Source of the DNA: Prostheceraeus crozeri
Lineage: Eukaryota; Platyhelminthes; Polycladida; Euryleptidae
NCBI GenBank assembly: GCA_907163375.1
Contig: CAJQUW010007764.1
Location: 62,001-126,000 of the forward strand
DNA length: 64,000 nucleotides
Direction: 5' to 3'
In this document: piece after piece, positions 33,399 through 43,957 of the stretch
How the letters are laid out: each line of letters begins with the position of its first letter
Position numbering within the stretch: the stretch's first letter is position 1
Position numbers and translations under genes: made by a program
Notes under the pieces: model-generated
Told to the model about the DNA's origin: nothing
The model's input: the letters and a program-made list of their open reading frames with translations, nothing else
The model's database searches: none

Positions 33399-33635
33399 TC
33401 ACCTTGTGAGATATTCAATATTCTTTAATTTGATTTTGTAAGATAAAAGATGCGTTTTTTCATCCAGAGATTTTAAATTTAACGCATTGACGCTGTTCGT
33501 AATAGGAGCAATGCATTCGCGGTGGAATAAATGCATGCATGGCAGGATTCGTAATAATGTTGCTTTTGACATTGGTCTCAAACAAATTGCACAATTATCG
33601 GACACTTGCATTGTCACCAACAGTAATTTTATCAA
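33399..33635 (-). pseudogene. Partial RING-H2 finger in the foldback loop
   Basis: The frame reads SDNCAICLRPMSK, then LLRILPCMHLFHRECIAP. That gives CxxC, then C-x-H-x-x-H-x-x-C: the first six zinc ligands of a RING-H2 domain with standard spacing. The expected Trp and final CPxC are absent; the sequence changes to NSVNALNLK and runs to a stop. RING-H2 domains are E3 ubiquitin-ligase modules. Because the frame is cut at a place where an exon could end, I infer that a piece of a host ubiquitin-ligase gene was captured between the arms. There is no conventional ATG near the start; the frame opens with non-AUG codons (LIKLLLVTMQV), with ATG only at MQV. Confidence 0.6.
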
Positions 33636-33914
33636 TCATCTGTGTTGGCCAATTTATACCTTAGCCTCCTGCACACTATTCGGATCTTTGCAAGCATTTT
33701 CTGACAACTGAGAAGTGCTTAAATTAAATTGATGCATTCTGAAATATATTTTACCGTTTCTGAAATTAAAACTTGACATCTGGATTGCAAGTGACCAATT
33801 CTGAAAGTGAAATGGGGATTTCTGAAATATAAATGACGTATTCTGAATTACTTCTAGCGTCTGAATTATAGGTGCAGATATCTCAAATTGAAATGACCGG
33901 TTCTGAAATATAAA

Positions 33915-34138
33915 CTGCAAATCTGAAATATAAATGACACTTTCTTAAATATATATCGTCTTTTCTGGAATTCTGAAGTATAAATGACTAAAAGTGAATT
34001 ATAAATGATCATTTCTGAAATATAAACTGCAAATCTGAAATATAAATGACACTTTCTTAAATATATATCGTCTTTTCTGGAATTCTGAAATATAAATGAC
34101 TAAAAATGAACTATAAATGATCATTTCTGAAATATAAA
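33915..34138 (-). repeat. Higher-order tandem repeat, 2 x 112 bp
   Basis: The mirror of the array in the left arm, with one unit fewer (boundaries at 33915, 34027 and 34139). The difference shows that unit number changes independently in each arm. Confidence 0.9.
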
Positions 34139-34358
34139 GTCTATTTCTGAATTAGAAATGACAAAGTCTGAAATATAAGTGTTGCATTCTCAAATACAAA
34201 TGATTTAAACACACGCACAAAAATTCTCTGAAATTAAAATGCTGTTGTCAAAAATATAAATGCTTCAATCTGAAATATAAACTTGAAATGCTGAAATAAA
34301 TCTGCTGGATTCTTGAATATAACTGCAGAGTTCTGTAATTAAAGTGGAAATGGTGTAG

Positions 34359-35223
34359 AGTAAGGGTGCACAGACAACAGATTAGAGAAATGAAATCAAT
34401 GATTCACTATGTCATTAAAAACATCCAAAAGATGAAGATCCCCATTCTGAATATTGCCAATACTAAAATTGCAGAATAGAAGTGATAGAATTACGAGAGA
34501 AGCAAAAGTACAAAATGACCGTTATCCCCAAAATTTATGATGACAATGATGATAATTCTTTATTATGTCTGTTCAGATTATATGGCAGAGGACGGGAGGA
34601 CTGTAGTTCAATACGAATGCAAGACATACTCAATTCTCTCCCTATGCGTTCAATGCCAAGTGATATCACCAGACTTCTTGGGTCCAGATCTTTTGTCAAT
34701 GGCAGAACAATACATGTATGTCATATATGATTGATGTATATATATTGATCATTTGTATGCTTCAGTTCAAATTTTTGTAATATAATTCAGTTGCCCGTGA
34801 GAATCCTGGGACACAGGTGAAACCGTTTTAGGCAGCTAGTTCGTGCTTTTTCTTTGCGACCTCTGTGTAGATTTTATCTATCGCATCACACGACGCATAT
34901 TTAGGCTATTATATAGGCTCGCTTTCAACCTTGCTTTTAGACAGGTATGTACAAGCATGTTTTCAAATAACCTATACTTCCAAGCTATTGTTGAGAATTC
35001 AGAAAGAGATATTGGTTGATTGCAACTCGGATGCTGTTTTCACAGTGAGAACAATTAAATACCAGGGAACAAGTGAATCAGTGATCCTTAGTTGCAGATA
35101 GCAGGCCAAGCTGAAATTCTACTTGCAAATACATGTAGAAGCAAATCTATAGTTTCATGAAGCACCGACCTTTCCAAAAAAATGCTTCCTAAAGTCTGAA
35201 ACGATACTTCGAGTATCTTCATG
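34359..35223. other. No assured gene
   Basis: A frame at 34537-34734 (plus) contains DGRTVVQYECKTYS and LCVQCQ, with a Cys pair, but no domain can be assigned and no splice borders are clear. Otherwise AT-rich. Confidence 0.35.
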
Positions 35224-35225
35224 TA

Positions 35226-35657
35226 CACTGTAAACCGTAGACCGACAATTATCCTACAAAATTACAGACAAAATCAACCGACGATTGTCACCTCCAATAT
35301 CCTGCGATATCCGACGAATTTGTAGGTTCTCCACCGAAATCGAAACAGATGCTTTGTATGCAAATTAACTAAGCAAAAACTGTTGAATATTGATTGATTT
35401 TTTCGATTAGTGATTGCTTGACTTTTGGGCAATCTGTATTATTATGTGGCAGAACCATGATCTATTTTGACAAAATTTAATCAATTGTCTACATTTTTGA
35501 TAACATTTAAGCTGTAATTCATTGCTACTGATTTGAGCGCTTTTTGTCAGATATTGTAGGTGTTCAGTGACAATCATCCTTCAAGAACTAACAATGACCG
35601 ACAAAATAGATTTTGTAGAATAAATGTCTGTCAAAGGTCAGTCGACGGTTTATAATG
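35226..35657. mobile_element. TA-flanked MITE, 432 bp
   Basis: Left end CACTGTAAACCGTAGACCGA; right end complement CATTATAAACCGTCGACTGA. TA lies on each side (35224-35225, 35658-35659). CCGACAA-type motifs recur inside. Likely a mariner-type MITE; no coding. Confidence 0.65.
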
Positions 35658-35929
35658 TATACTTCATGTATGATAGTCGGCAAGTATTATGATAAAAATA
35701 TACAACTTAGCAAACTTGCGAATAACATGCTATCGACATGGCGCTTAATTCCTCATCTAAACAGCTTTTCAGGTTGCAGAAGTATTTAGCAGAATTGAAT
35801 GAAACGGGGTTTTAGTATTGAATGGAAACGATACAAATTTCCGAATTAGACAAAAGCAGAAATAGCAAAGAGCTGATGTTACATTGGTTTTTCCATGTTT
35901 TTTTGACAATGATCGAAGGAATATTTCAG

Positions 35930-36610
35930 GTATTCCCGCACGAAAATTCCTCAGGATTTTTCATTAGATATTTTTACATAAATGTCGCATGAAATTTCAT
36001 GCGGATTTGGAACGTTTTCGCATAAAAATTCTCATTAAATTTCATGAGTTTCTCATAAAAATCTCATTAATAAATTGACAACTTAATGATTATGAATTTA
36101 TTTTTCTGGTATTTAGCCTCGTTGCCACTGAGCATTCCGACACCATTTCCTCAATACCTTTTCAGTAATCACGTTAGTGAACCATTATTGTCATTACAAC
36201 TAAAAAATTGAAATGTGATTGTATACTCGTATATCTCTATTTTTAACATCTAATTGTAAAGTCAAATTATATTTGCATCATTTCGAGAAGGCTGTTGCAG
36301 ATCTCTATGATACATTCTACATTTTTGCTTTTTATCCTTTATAGATTATACTTGGAGATTCTTATCGATTGAACAAGCTTTCTTGTAATTTCTTCCTTTT
36401 ACGGCTAGCATACATAACTTACTACTTATAAACTTATATTCACAAAAACCTCATGATTGCTGATGATTTTCTCATGAACGCATCATGAGACATTATCCTA
36501 ATGAATGTTCTATTGCCACTCATTATATTCTCATCAAAGCATCATTAGCTCTCATAAAAATCTCATGAATCCGCATTAAATTTCATGAGTTCTCATGAGT
36601 TTCGTGAGGG
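35930..36610. repeat. TCATGA-rich repeat element, copy 1
   Basis: Both ends are packed with CTCATGAAATTT, CTCATAAAAATCTCAT and TGCGGATT motifs in both orientations; the middle is AT-rich. The same sequence recurs inverted at 61349-62045 (for example GCATCATGAGA and TTACTACTTATAA in the interior). The motif arrays look like subterminal binding sites of a MITE. Confidence 0.7.
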
Positions 36611-37165
36611 TTGATTACAAAAAAACCATATAAATCCGACAGCCTATAATAGTGGCGGTGTATACGGACATGGACATTGAAAGCACGTGCATCATGGACA
36701 TGCGTTGTCATGACAACGGCTCCTAAATGATGGCGGCTTCCAGTGGGAAGGCAGCTTGTAAAAGCATTTGGTAAAAAAGCTGACAATAAATCTTTAACAT
36801 TGATGCCACAGCAGCAATATTTGACAATGAGTCTTTTACAGATCAAAATCTTGGATTTTTAATGTCACAGACTTTTGGTTCAGTAACAATGCATATAATC
36901 CTTTCAAATGATCAGCATAAATCGTCATTAAGCATAAACCGTGCTGTCATTTTGAAAGGTAGCATATTTTCATTAACAAACCGTCATTGCCCATTCCCGT
37001 CTCAATAACTTAAACAAGGCGGAAGTCGGAATTCTATGTAAAAACCCATTATAACATGAAAACCAATGCTGCCTGCCGCATTATAATTTCTATTTTTCTG
37101 TCGATGGCTACATTAGTAGCTTTGATAGGTTTAAATAAGTCTATAATATCATAATGTATCGAATC
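36611..37165. other. No gene seen
   Basis: Spacer with a slightly GC-richer patch near 36640-36760; the overlapping 87-residue frame has no recognised motif. Parts of 36785-36960 resemble 8470-8600 (AGATCAAAAT, TCATTTGAAAG), suggesting another old repeat. Confidence 0.4.
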
Positions 37166-37173
37166 ATTCCAAC

Positions 37174-38344
37174 CACAGAATTTGCGCATCCCTTTGCTAG
37201 AAGTGCAAACTGATTCAAAGCGATGGCACATGTATGAACTTGCTAAGTGGGCAAGAAGAAATTTTCAATACCTTGCAGAGATATGAAAAATAGTCGTGCG
37301 CCGCTTGTGGATTGCTGTGAATTCCTTCAAAATGCTCCGATCGTCACGATTCTTTCAAATTCAAAGAATTCAGATCATTGCGCAAAAGTTTTCTCGATAA
37401 TGTTGATCCTTCTGATCATCATTAAAGAAAGTAGCAGGCGTACGAAAAAACGTTCACAGACATCTCTGTAGAACGTGACATCATCTGCGTCCCTTTTCTA
37501 TGTGATCCGGTTGATAACAGTCACTGAAACTTTGCACAATTTGGCGTGTTTATTGTTTAACTGGCTGCTCATTGTTCGATTGCTATGGCATTATGTCAGC
37601 AGATTGTGCCATTTCTTCAACGTTACATGTTCCAATTAGTCCGGCAGCCAGAACGAGTTTCTGCAGGGAACGAGGCCGAAAATGAGATTTTCGCAGAGTG
37701 ATGTACACCCTATGCCTGCTACGAAACTGCACGTCTGCCGAGTTCTAGTGAGTTCCTCTTCTTGTCAGACAGGATCAAAGAAAAACACATGTAAATCCAA
37801 TGGGACGCAGATTGCAGTTTTTGGCTGAAATGAAATTTTGTATGTTTTCTTTGATTAAACGAAAATTGCTAAGCCCTGAATCACAGTTTTGGCATGGAAT
37901 GTCTTCAGGTCATTTCCTATAATGTGCGTGTGCTTTTATCATGCATCTAATCGGCAATGTATTTGGGAATGTGGTTGAAAATGGATAATGTTGCTCAAAA
38001 TGTTTTTGTTTGCCGACATTAAGAGGCTCGCAAATCTAAATGTGTTTAGCTTTATAGATAGGGGTGCATGAACATGAAAGGAAATGACCTGAAGACATTC
38101 CATGTCAAAAATTATGACTATGGCATTTGCACTTTTCGTTTAATCAGAGAAAACATGCAAAATTTCATTTTAGCCAAAAACTGCAATCTGCGTCCATTGG
38201 ATTTACATGTGTTTTTTTTTTATCTTCTCTGACAAGAAGAGGAACTCACTAGAACTCGTTCCCTGCATAAACTCGTTCTGGCTGCCGGACTAAATGTTTC
38301 CTTTCTAGACAAACAGAAGAAGAGAAGACCTGTCTAATTATGTG
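37174..38344 (+). mobile_element. CACAG hAT-type MITE, copy d, split by a palindromic MITE
   Basis: Ends CACAGAATTTGCGC and TCTAATTATGTG, with 8-bp flanks ATTCCAAC (37166-37173) and GTTCCAAC (38345-38352), one mismatch. About 515 bp without the insert at 37637-38292. The interior matches copies a, b, c and e. Confidence 0.85.
37637..38292. mobile_element. TAGTCCGG palindromic MITE, 656 bp
   Basis: Nearly the entire element is an inverted repeat: TAGTCCGGCAGCCAGAACGA at the left and its complement at the right, AACTGCAATCTGCGTC-type blocks further in, and CCTGAAGACATTCCATG near the centre. It interrupts copy d, with AAT directly on both sides (37634-37636, 38293-38295). Single-arm relatives lie at 11797, 14725, 39169 and 40051. 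No coding. Confidence 0.85.
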
Positions 38345-38352
38345 GTTCCAAC

Positions 38353-38930
38353 AGTAAGTACCAAGCGCCCTTGCTATTACTGCATTTCTTTCTAGTCACT
38401 GAAAACGACACTTTGAGAAAATATTCTTCAAACGAAAGATTTTAAGTGAATTCGCTTGTTTTTGCTTTTCAATTGAATTTTCCTGTAAATTCAATTCTTT
38501 TCTCTATGAAAACAGGCAGTGATTGTCAACAGCAAGCAAGGAAATGCCCCAAACTGGGTGAAGACGGAATGAATTTGAGGAAATTCTATCTAGAAGACAT
38601 CTCACAATCCAAATCCTGTCAAATACTATGGGATTTGGAGAACTGCGGCTGCAAAGATTAACGAGAAACCAAATTTACTCCCAGGAGACAAATCAACTTT
38701 TCAATCTCGGTTGTAAATGCAGAGAACGAGTGAAATTGAATTAAGGATAAGATGAGTTGACCAAACAGGCCTGTTGAATTTTCTTAATCAATCCTCATGC
38801 ATCTGAGTCTCTCTCCCTTTCCAATCCACGGCTTTGGTGTCATTTACCAAATTATCCTTCACAAATTAATCCACGCAGCAATCAGTTGGACATTGAACAC
38901 AACCATCTTCAGCTCAAGGCAAACAAAATC
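38353..38930. other. No gene seen
   Basis: AT-rich. A 71-residue frame at 38446-38661 ends in CQILWDLENCGCKD but no domain is recognised. Confidence 0.4.
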
Positions 38931-40560
38931 AGTCCTCGTGAGAGGACGTCGCAAAATATTCCCCGGAAATAATCCTCAGCTTTCTTGAAGAAAAGAACAA
39001 GTCGGGAAACTGTCGCTACTTTTGAGAATTTTAGGAGAAGTAGGAGATTTGGAGCCACACGGGGATTTAGACGGCGGCGTCCGATGTTTTTTTTTACATT
39101 TCAATGATGAGTTCATGAATGAATTTGATGGCAAATTGAAGTGTTATTCGGGTATTTCGTTCATCGACAAAATAGTCCGGCAGCCAGCACGAGTTTCTGC
39201 AGGGAAAGAGGCCGAAAATGTTCACACAATGATGAGCGAATCTGCGCGTATGCCGAGTTCTACCCGGTTCCTCTTCCTGTCAGACAGGATGAAAAATCAC
39301 ATGTAAAGGATAGCAGACTGAGGTTTTCGGAAGAAGTGAGATTTTCTGTGTTTTCACTAATTGTGGAATTATAATTTCAGGCATGAAATGTGTTCAGGTC
39401 ATTGCATATCATGTGCATGTTGTTGTTAAATGATCGGTGATGGATGCGAGAATAGGGTCAAATGTGGCTAAAATTGGCCAAAACATTGTTTCCTGATTAG
39501 TCACGGGAGGAAAGTCATTATTCGTGGAAAAGTAGAATCCCTCCCTTTGTTCGACGTAAATTTATTTTTGAAATTGTCAAAAACTCGCCCGACAGGGCTT
39601 TGACAATTTTTAAAAATAAATTAACGTCGAACAAAAGGATCGATTCTACTTTGTCCACTAATAACCAAAACATTGTGTTTATCGACATGAGGAGGCTTGC
39701 AAGTTCTAACTGTATTTGGCTTCATGTATGCAGGTACAGGTACACGACGCCTGAGAGGAAGTGACCTGAAGACATGCAAAAAAGGAGACAGAAGTAGTCC
39801 TCGTGAGAGGCTGTCGCAAAATATTCTCCGTGAATAATCCTCAGTTTTCTTGAAGAAAAGAACAAGACAGAGAAGCAGTCACAATGTTTGGGAAATTTTA
39901 AGGGAAAATGGATGATTTGGAGCCATACGGGGATTTAGACGTGGGGATCATGGCGGCATCCGACGTTTTTTTAATATGTCAATGCATAGTCCATGAATGA
40001 ATTTGATGAAAAATTGAGCTGCTATCCGGGTTTTAAATACATTAACAGAGGAGTCCGGCAGCCAGAGCCAGTTTCTACAGGGAAAGAAGCTGAAAATGAG
40101 ACTTTCACACAAAGATGTACTTATACTACGAATCTGCGCGACTGCCGAGTTCTACCCGGTTCCTCGTCTTGTCAGAGATGATGAAAAATCACATATAAAG
40201 CATAGCAGACTGCGGTTTTCGGAAAAAATGAGATTTTCTGAGTTTATTTTGCTAATTCTGAAGTCTTAAATAAAGTCTTCAAGTCATTCCTTATCATGTT
40301 AATGCTGATAGTAAATGATCGGTGATGTATGTCGTCATAAGTGGGCTTCATAGATACAAGTACAGACATGAAGAAAATTACCTGAAGACAAGCAAAATGG
40401 TAAACAAAATCTGTCCTTATGAGAGGCTGTCGCAAAATATTATCCGGAAATAATCCTCGGCTTTCTTGAAGAAAAGAACAAGTCGGGATCACTGCAGGAA
40501 CTGTCACTGCTGCATTTGATACCAGTAATAATTTGCCCAAAGCATGAAATACTTGCAATT
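38931..40560 (+). repeat. Three-unit direct repeat including TAGTCCGG element arms
   Basis: Blocks beginning near AGTCCTCGTGAGAGG occur at 38931, 39796 and about 40411. Each continues CAAAATATT, AATAATCCTC and CTTGAAGAAAAGAACAAG. Units one and two then carry TTTGGAGCCA, ACGGGGATTTAGACG and a TAGTCCGGCAGCC arm (39169 and 40051). Spacing is 865 and about 616 bp; most of the difference is explained by the hairpin insertion at 39491-39664. Unit three is truncated. This is a local tandem amplification of host flank plus MITE arm. Confidence 0.75.
39491..39664. mobile_element. Hairpin MITE inside tandem unit one
   Basis: 174 bp with inverted arms (AAAGTAGAATC and complement; GTTCGACGTAAATTTATTTT and near-complement), flanked by the 12-mer CCAAAACATTGT (39479-39490, 39665-39676). 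The sequence without it matches the other copies of the family, which fixes the insertion limits. Confidence 0.75.
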
Positions 40561-40843
40561 CTACATCGCTAACAGGAGGTTCCTGTTTTCGAATATTTCA
40601 CAAACTAAATATTCTCGAAAATAAAACTAGACTTCTCATTTTTCATGTATGATGGACGTTAAAATAGAGCAACGAAAAATGATAAAAGAGCTGACGTCAT
40701 TTACATAATAGCCTGCAATACAAGCAGCAAGTGGGTATACAAGTTGGACAAAGTTGCAGAAGTAAACTTTGCAGCTGACAGTCTTTAGCAACCACATTCA
40801 GTTGCACATGTAGATGGATGTTGCCAATGGTAGCCGCATGTGC
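40561..40843. other. No gene seen
   Basis: Spacer before the Penelope-like insertion. Nothing recognisable. Confidence 0.35.
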
Positions 40844-40855
40844 AGTTCACCTAGT

Positions 40856-41619
40856 TCAAAGTATACATACATGTAAGACCAACAAAAATGTTCCCGATGA
40901 AAGTCAAAAGGTGTCAGTAACGTTAGATTATATTAACGACAGTATGTTACGAAAATTAAATAAATTAAATAATAAGTACAATTTACCCGTTAGAATCGTT
41001 TCTAAACCAGGTAATTACCTCATTTCAACAGTAAATAATAATTGCAAAAATAAATTTATTTGTAATTGTGATATCTGTAAAGTTATCGCACCTAAATATA
41101 ATTGCAATGATAAATACTTAATTTATAATTTTTCTTGTAAGCTTTGTAACAAAAGCTATATAGGCCAAACATGTCGACCTTTTCGATATCGTTTCCAGGA
41201 ACATAAAAGAAGTATTTCACACAGTGACTGCAAAAGTGCACTTAGCGATCACAATCGTATAGACCATCCGACTAAAGTGATGAGTATTAATGACTTTAAC
41301 TGCAAAATAATCAATAAACAACGCAATGCGATATCTACTAGGTTGGCTGAAGCTCGCTATATTGCAAAGAACATGCCACAAATGAACAGACGTCATGAAC
41401 AGATGTGAAGAGTTGTCCTACCTTTTACTTCATATATTTAAGCACTCTTGGAGATGTACATAATCAGCCCTTGAGACTGTCCTATCGCGACGAAACCGGT
41501 CGGGTGTATTTTATACAATTTTAAAATAAAATAAAATCCTCGTCATAACCTTGGGAGCGCTAAACCTTTTTTTGATTTTCTAAGCAATGAAAAACCTCCC
41601 GTATCGACACACAAACCAA
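40856..41619 (+). mobile_element. Truncated Penelope-like element with 12-bp duplication
   Basis: 764 bp between direct copies of AGTTCACCTAGT (40844-40855, 41620-41631). It carries a GIY-YIG endonuclease frame and, after it, a 3' region with CGACGAAACCGGTCGG and an AAATAAAATAAAA run. The reverse transcriptase is lost by 5' truncation, as in the other Penelope-like copy at 22319-23065. The two are different subfamilies: their endonucleases are only distantly alike. Confidence 0.85.
40857..41408 (+). pseudogene. GIY-YIG endonuclease end of a Penelope-like protein
   Basis: The frame is open from the insertion edge to a stop at 41406-41408, about 183 residues. It shows a linker (LNKLNNKYNLPVRIVSKPGN), a Cys pair CNCDIC, then YLIYNFSCKLCNKSYIGQTC, where LIY and YIG are the GIY-YIG pair and CKLC sits between them. 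FRYRFQEHKRS supplies the Arg and His, RLAEARYIA the Glu. These match the EN domain of Penelope-like elements, which nicks DNA for insertion. The domain is complete and undamaged, but without its reverse transcriptase it cannot retrotranspose. A frame running 13 codons further upstream consists of flanking DNA. Confidence 0.9.
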
Positions 41620-41631
41620 AGTTCACCTAGT

Positions 41632-43939
41632 AATGAAATAATGTTTACTCACCAGTGTGTATTGCTATGCTCACACGTCTTGCCAACAACTTTTTTAATT
41701 AGGCTGCCACATTTTGAATGACGAATACCTTGAAAAGAAAAATAACACGATTCAGAAGCCAGACTAAAGATAATTGTAGCCATTTTGCATTCAACAGAAG
41801 TCTACACCAATTTGGAAATTCAAATATGCTGATAGTTTTTGCATTAATGTCAATTCACAATTTGCTGTAAGCGACAAATTTCGCCCTGGGCTTAAATTCA
41901 GTTTCCCGCTTTGTTTTGTTTTAATCGCTTTGTGTAGAACCACGTTTTATACAAATGATAAATGCCGATTAGAAGCTCCAAATTTTGTAAATGGTGGATC
42001 ACATGAGTATACAAATCAATGATTGCATTGATAAAAATGAATAAAACATTATGCAACTCAGCCATGAAGTTGAGCTGAAGATTAATCAAGTTACATGCTC
42101 AAGTTTCAGTTTTCTATATACGTCAGATAGAACACGGAAATAGACGTTATTCCATTTTTCTTCTCATGGTTTACATGTGTATATTTAAACTTCAATCGTC
42201 ATGATTATAAGTGCATGTATGATGAAATACAGCGGACGCCAAAAGTTTGGTGTCGATCTACAAAGCAGAAGGGTAGAAGATTTATTTTGTGATTATTGAT
42301 TGGATTAGCCAAGTGGAAGGATGAAGTCCGCGATAAAATCAAAGGGACATTCAAGCAAATACATGTAATGGTTTCCAGCTCACATGTCGCTTTGAAGATG
42401 CAATTTATATCCATGTCACGAAATGTCGTGCATGAGAATCATTAAACATAGACTTTCCCTGGAAGAAATAGCAATTTTGACCCCATTCACTCACCTAATC
42501 CAATTAATGATCAAAGGTTAATGTGATTCCACTGATTAGCCTTGGTATTCCAACCTTTTGGCGGCCCGCTGACTACAGCTCAATCGGCTAAAAAATAAGA
42601 CCCTAAAGAGCAAGGGGCAAGCAATCCGGAACATTTACGAAAAAATCGAATTTTAATCGACAGATAGGTATATTCTTTTGCAAATTATGTGCTAAATTCT
42701 CACAAAAAAGTAACTAAAAAAAACTTAAAAAAAAAAACATTGCTTGAAAAATGTACGTCCGGAAGGTGAGTGTAATGGCACAAACAAAGGTCGAAAATAA
42801 CAAATACAGTCCGTCTTCTGAATTGGCACATAATTGAGGTGCAAAAGAGAAAACGGGTGATGACCTTATAAGTAGTGATATGAGCACATTTTGCAAGTGC
42901 CAAAAATACCTCATTTGAAAAAGGAAATGACAGACAAAATCATCTAAGGCTCATTTTATCATGGATGAAGCACATAGTCATTAAATGATTACTAGAACTA
43001 CAAAAATCTTTAGAAAAAATATAAAATTGCTCTTTTTATTGGTAATTTTAGTTGAAAAATTTTGCAAGGCACTTTATATAAATTGACAAATCTATCAATG
43101 AATTGTAATACAAATTGTTCTTCTCATGAAATAGTACGTGGTGAAGAATTGGCTTAGTATGGTGTGAGATGGTAGTAGATGCTAGGACCGCTTAACTGGC
43201 CCATAACTCTTTAACTCATTTTAGCCTGCAAGTCGATATACAGACCCCTTTAGGTTTTCAAAACAGACCCCATAATAATGCGGGCCCTTGCTAAATACAT
43301 GATCCCTATATAGTGACTATCCGGGCATTCTTGCTTAACACCACTGTATTCGGCTGTAAATCTGCTCTACAAATATTGATTTCTTAACGTTTCAATCTGA
43401 GCACTAAATGTATATTACTTGTACACAATGTACAGTGTACAAGATAGAGTTTCAGAGATTTCTTATTCAACAAATGCTACAAAGATGGCAGTTGCGATTT
43501 GATATTCTCTGTGACACTTGTTATAGTAATCAAACGGCTTAAGTGATAAATAGAATTCATTAGATTGCAAGAAACACCTCTGATCGAGTGTTAGTCATCA
43601 ACCATGGTTGGTGACTCCTATCGTATATTTAGTCATCAACCAACCGTCCACGGCAATGACGCAGGTGCATGGTTTCTGATATGAACAGTACACAGCTGTA
43701 AACGAATGGCCTATCGAATGATTCAATCGTCCATTTACCGGAGATTCCTAGTGACGCTGAATGAAAATGTGACTGTTGAATGCTTAAATGCCATGTAAAT
43801 TGTTCAGAGAAATGCTGATCATAAAATGTAATAACTTGCATTTAACCAAAGATTAATATTTACTATTAATTCCAGTTTACTTACTCAAAGAGAAGTACGT
43901 TGAGGTGGTTATAGTGGACCAAGATAGTGCGCATGAGCT
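41632..43939. other. No gene seen
   Basis: A long AT-rich interval without supported frames. At 43590-43613 GTCATCAACCATGGTTGGTGAC is nearly self-complementary. A short A-run lies at 42720-42740. Confidence 0.4.
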
Positions 43940-43957
43940 CATGTCATAGAGTAGGTA

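Larger units (their letters stand above)
32577..34358. mobile_element. Foldback element with ~21-bp repeat arms
   Basis: Two inverted arms, about 32577-33326 and 33725-34358, begin CTACACCATTTCC and are, as far as I can read, identical apart from one extra 112-bp unit in the left arm. Each arm is built of about 30 diverged units of 20-22 bp with consensus CATTTATATTTCAGAAATGA. The loop (33327-33724) is non-repetitive. Long inverted arms made of short tandem repeats are the architecture of Drosophila FB and sea-urchin TU foldback elements, so I place it in that structural class; no homology is claimed. Near-identity of the arms suggests recent formation or ongoing gene conversion. No target duplication was recognised. 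Confidence 0.85.
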
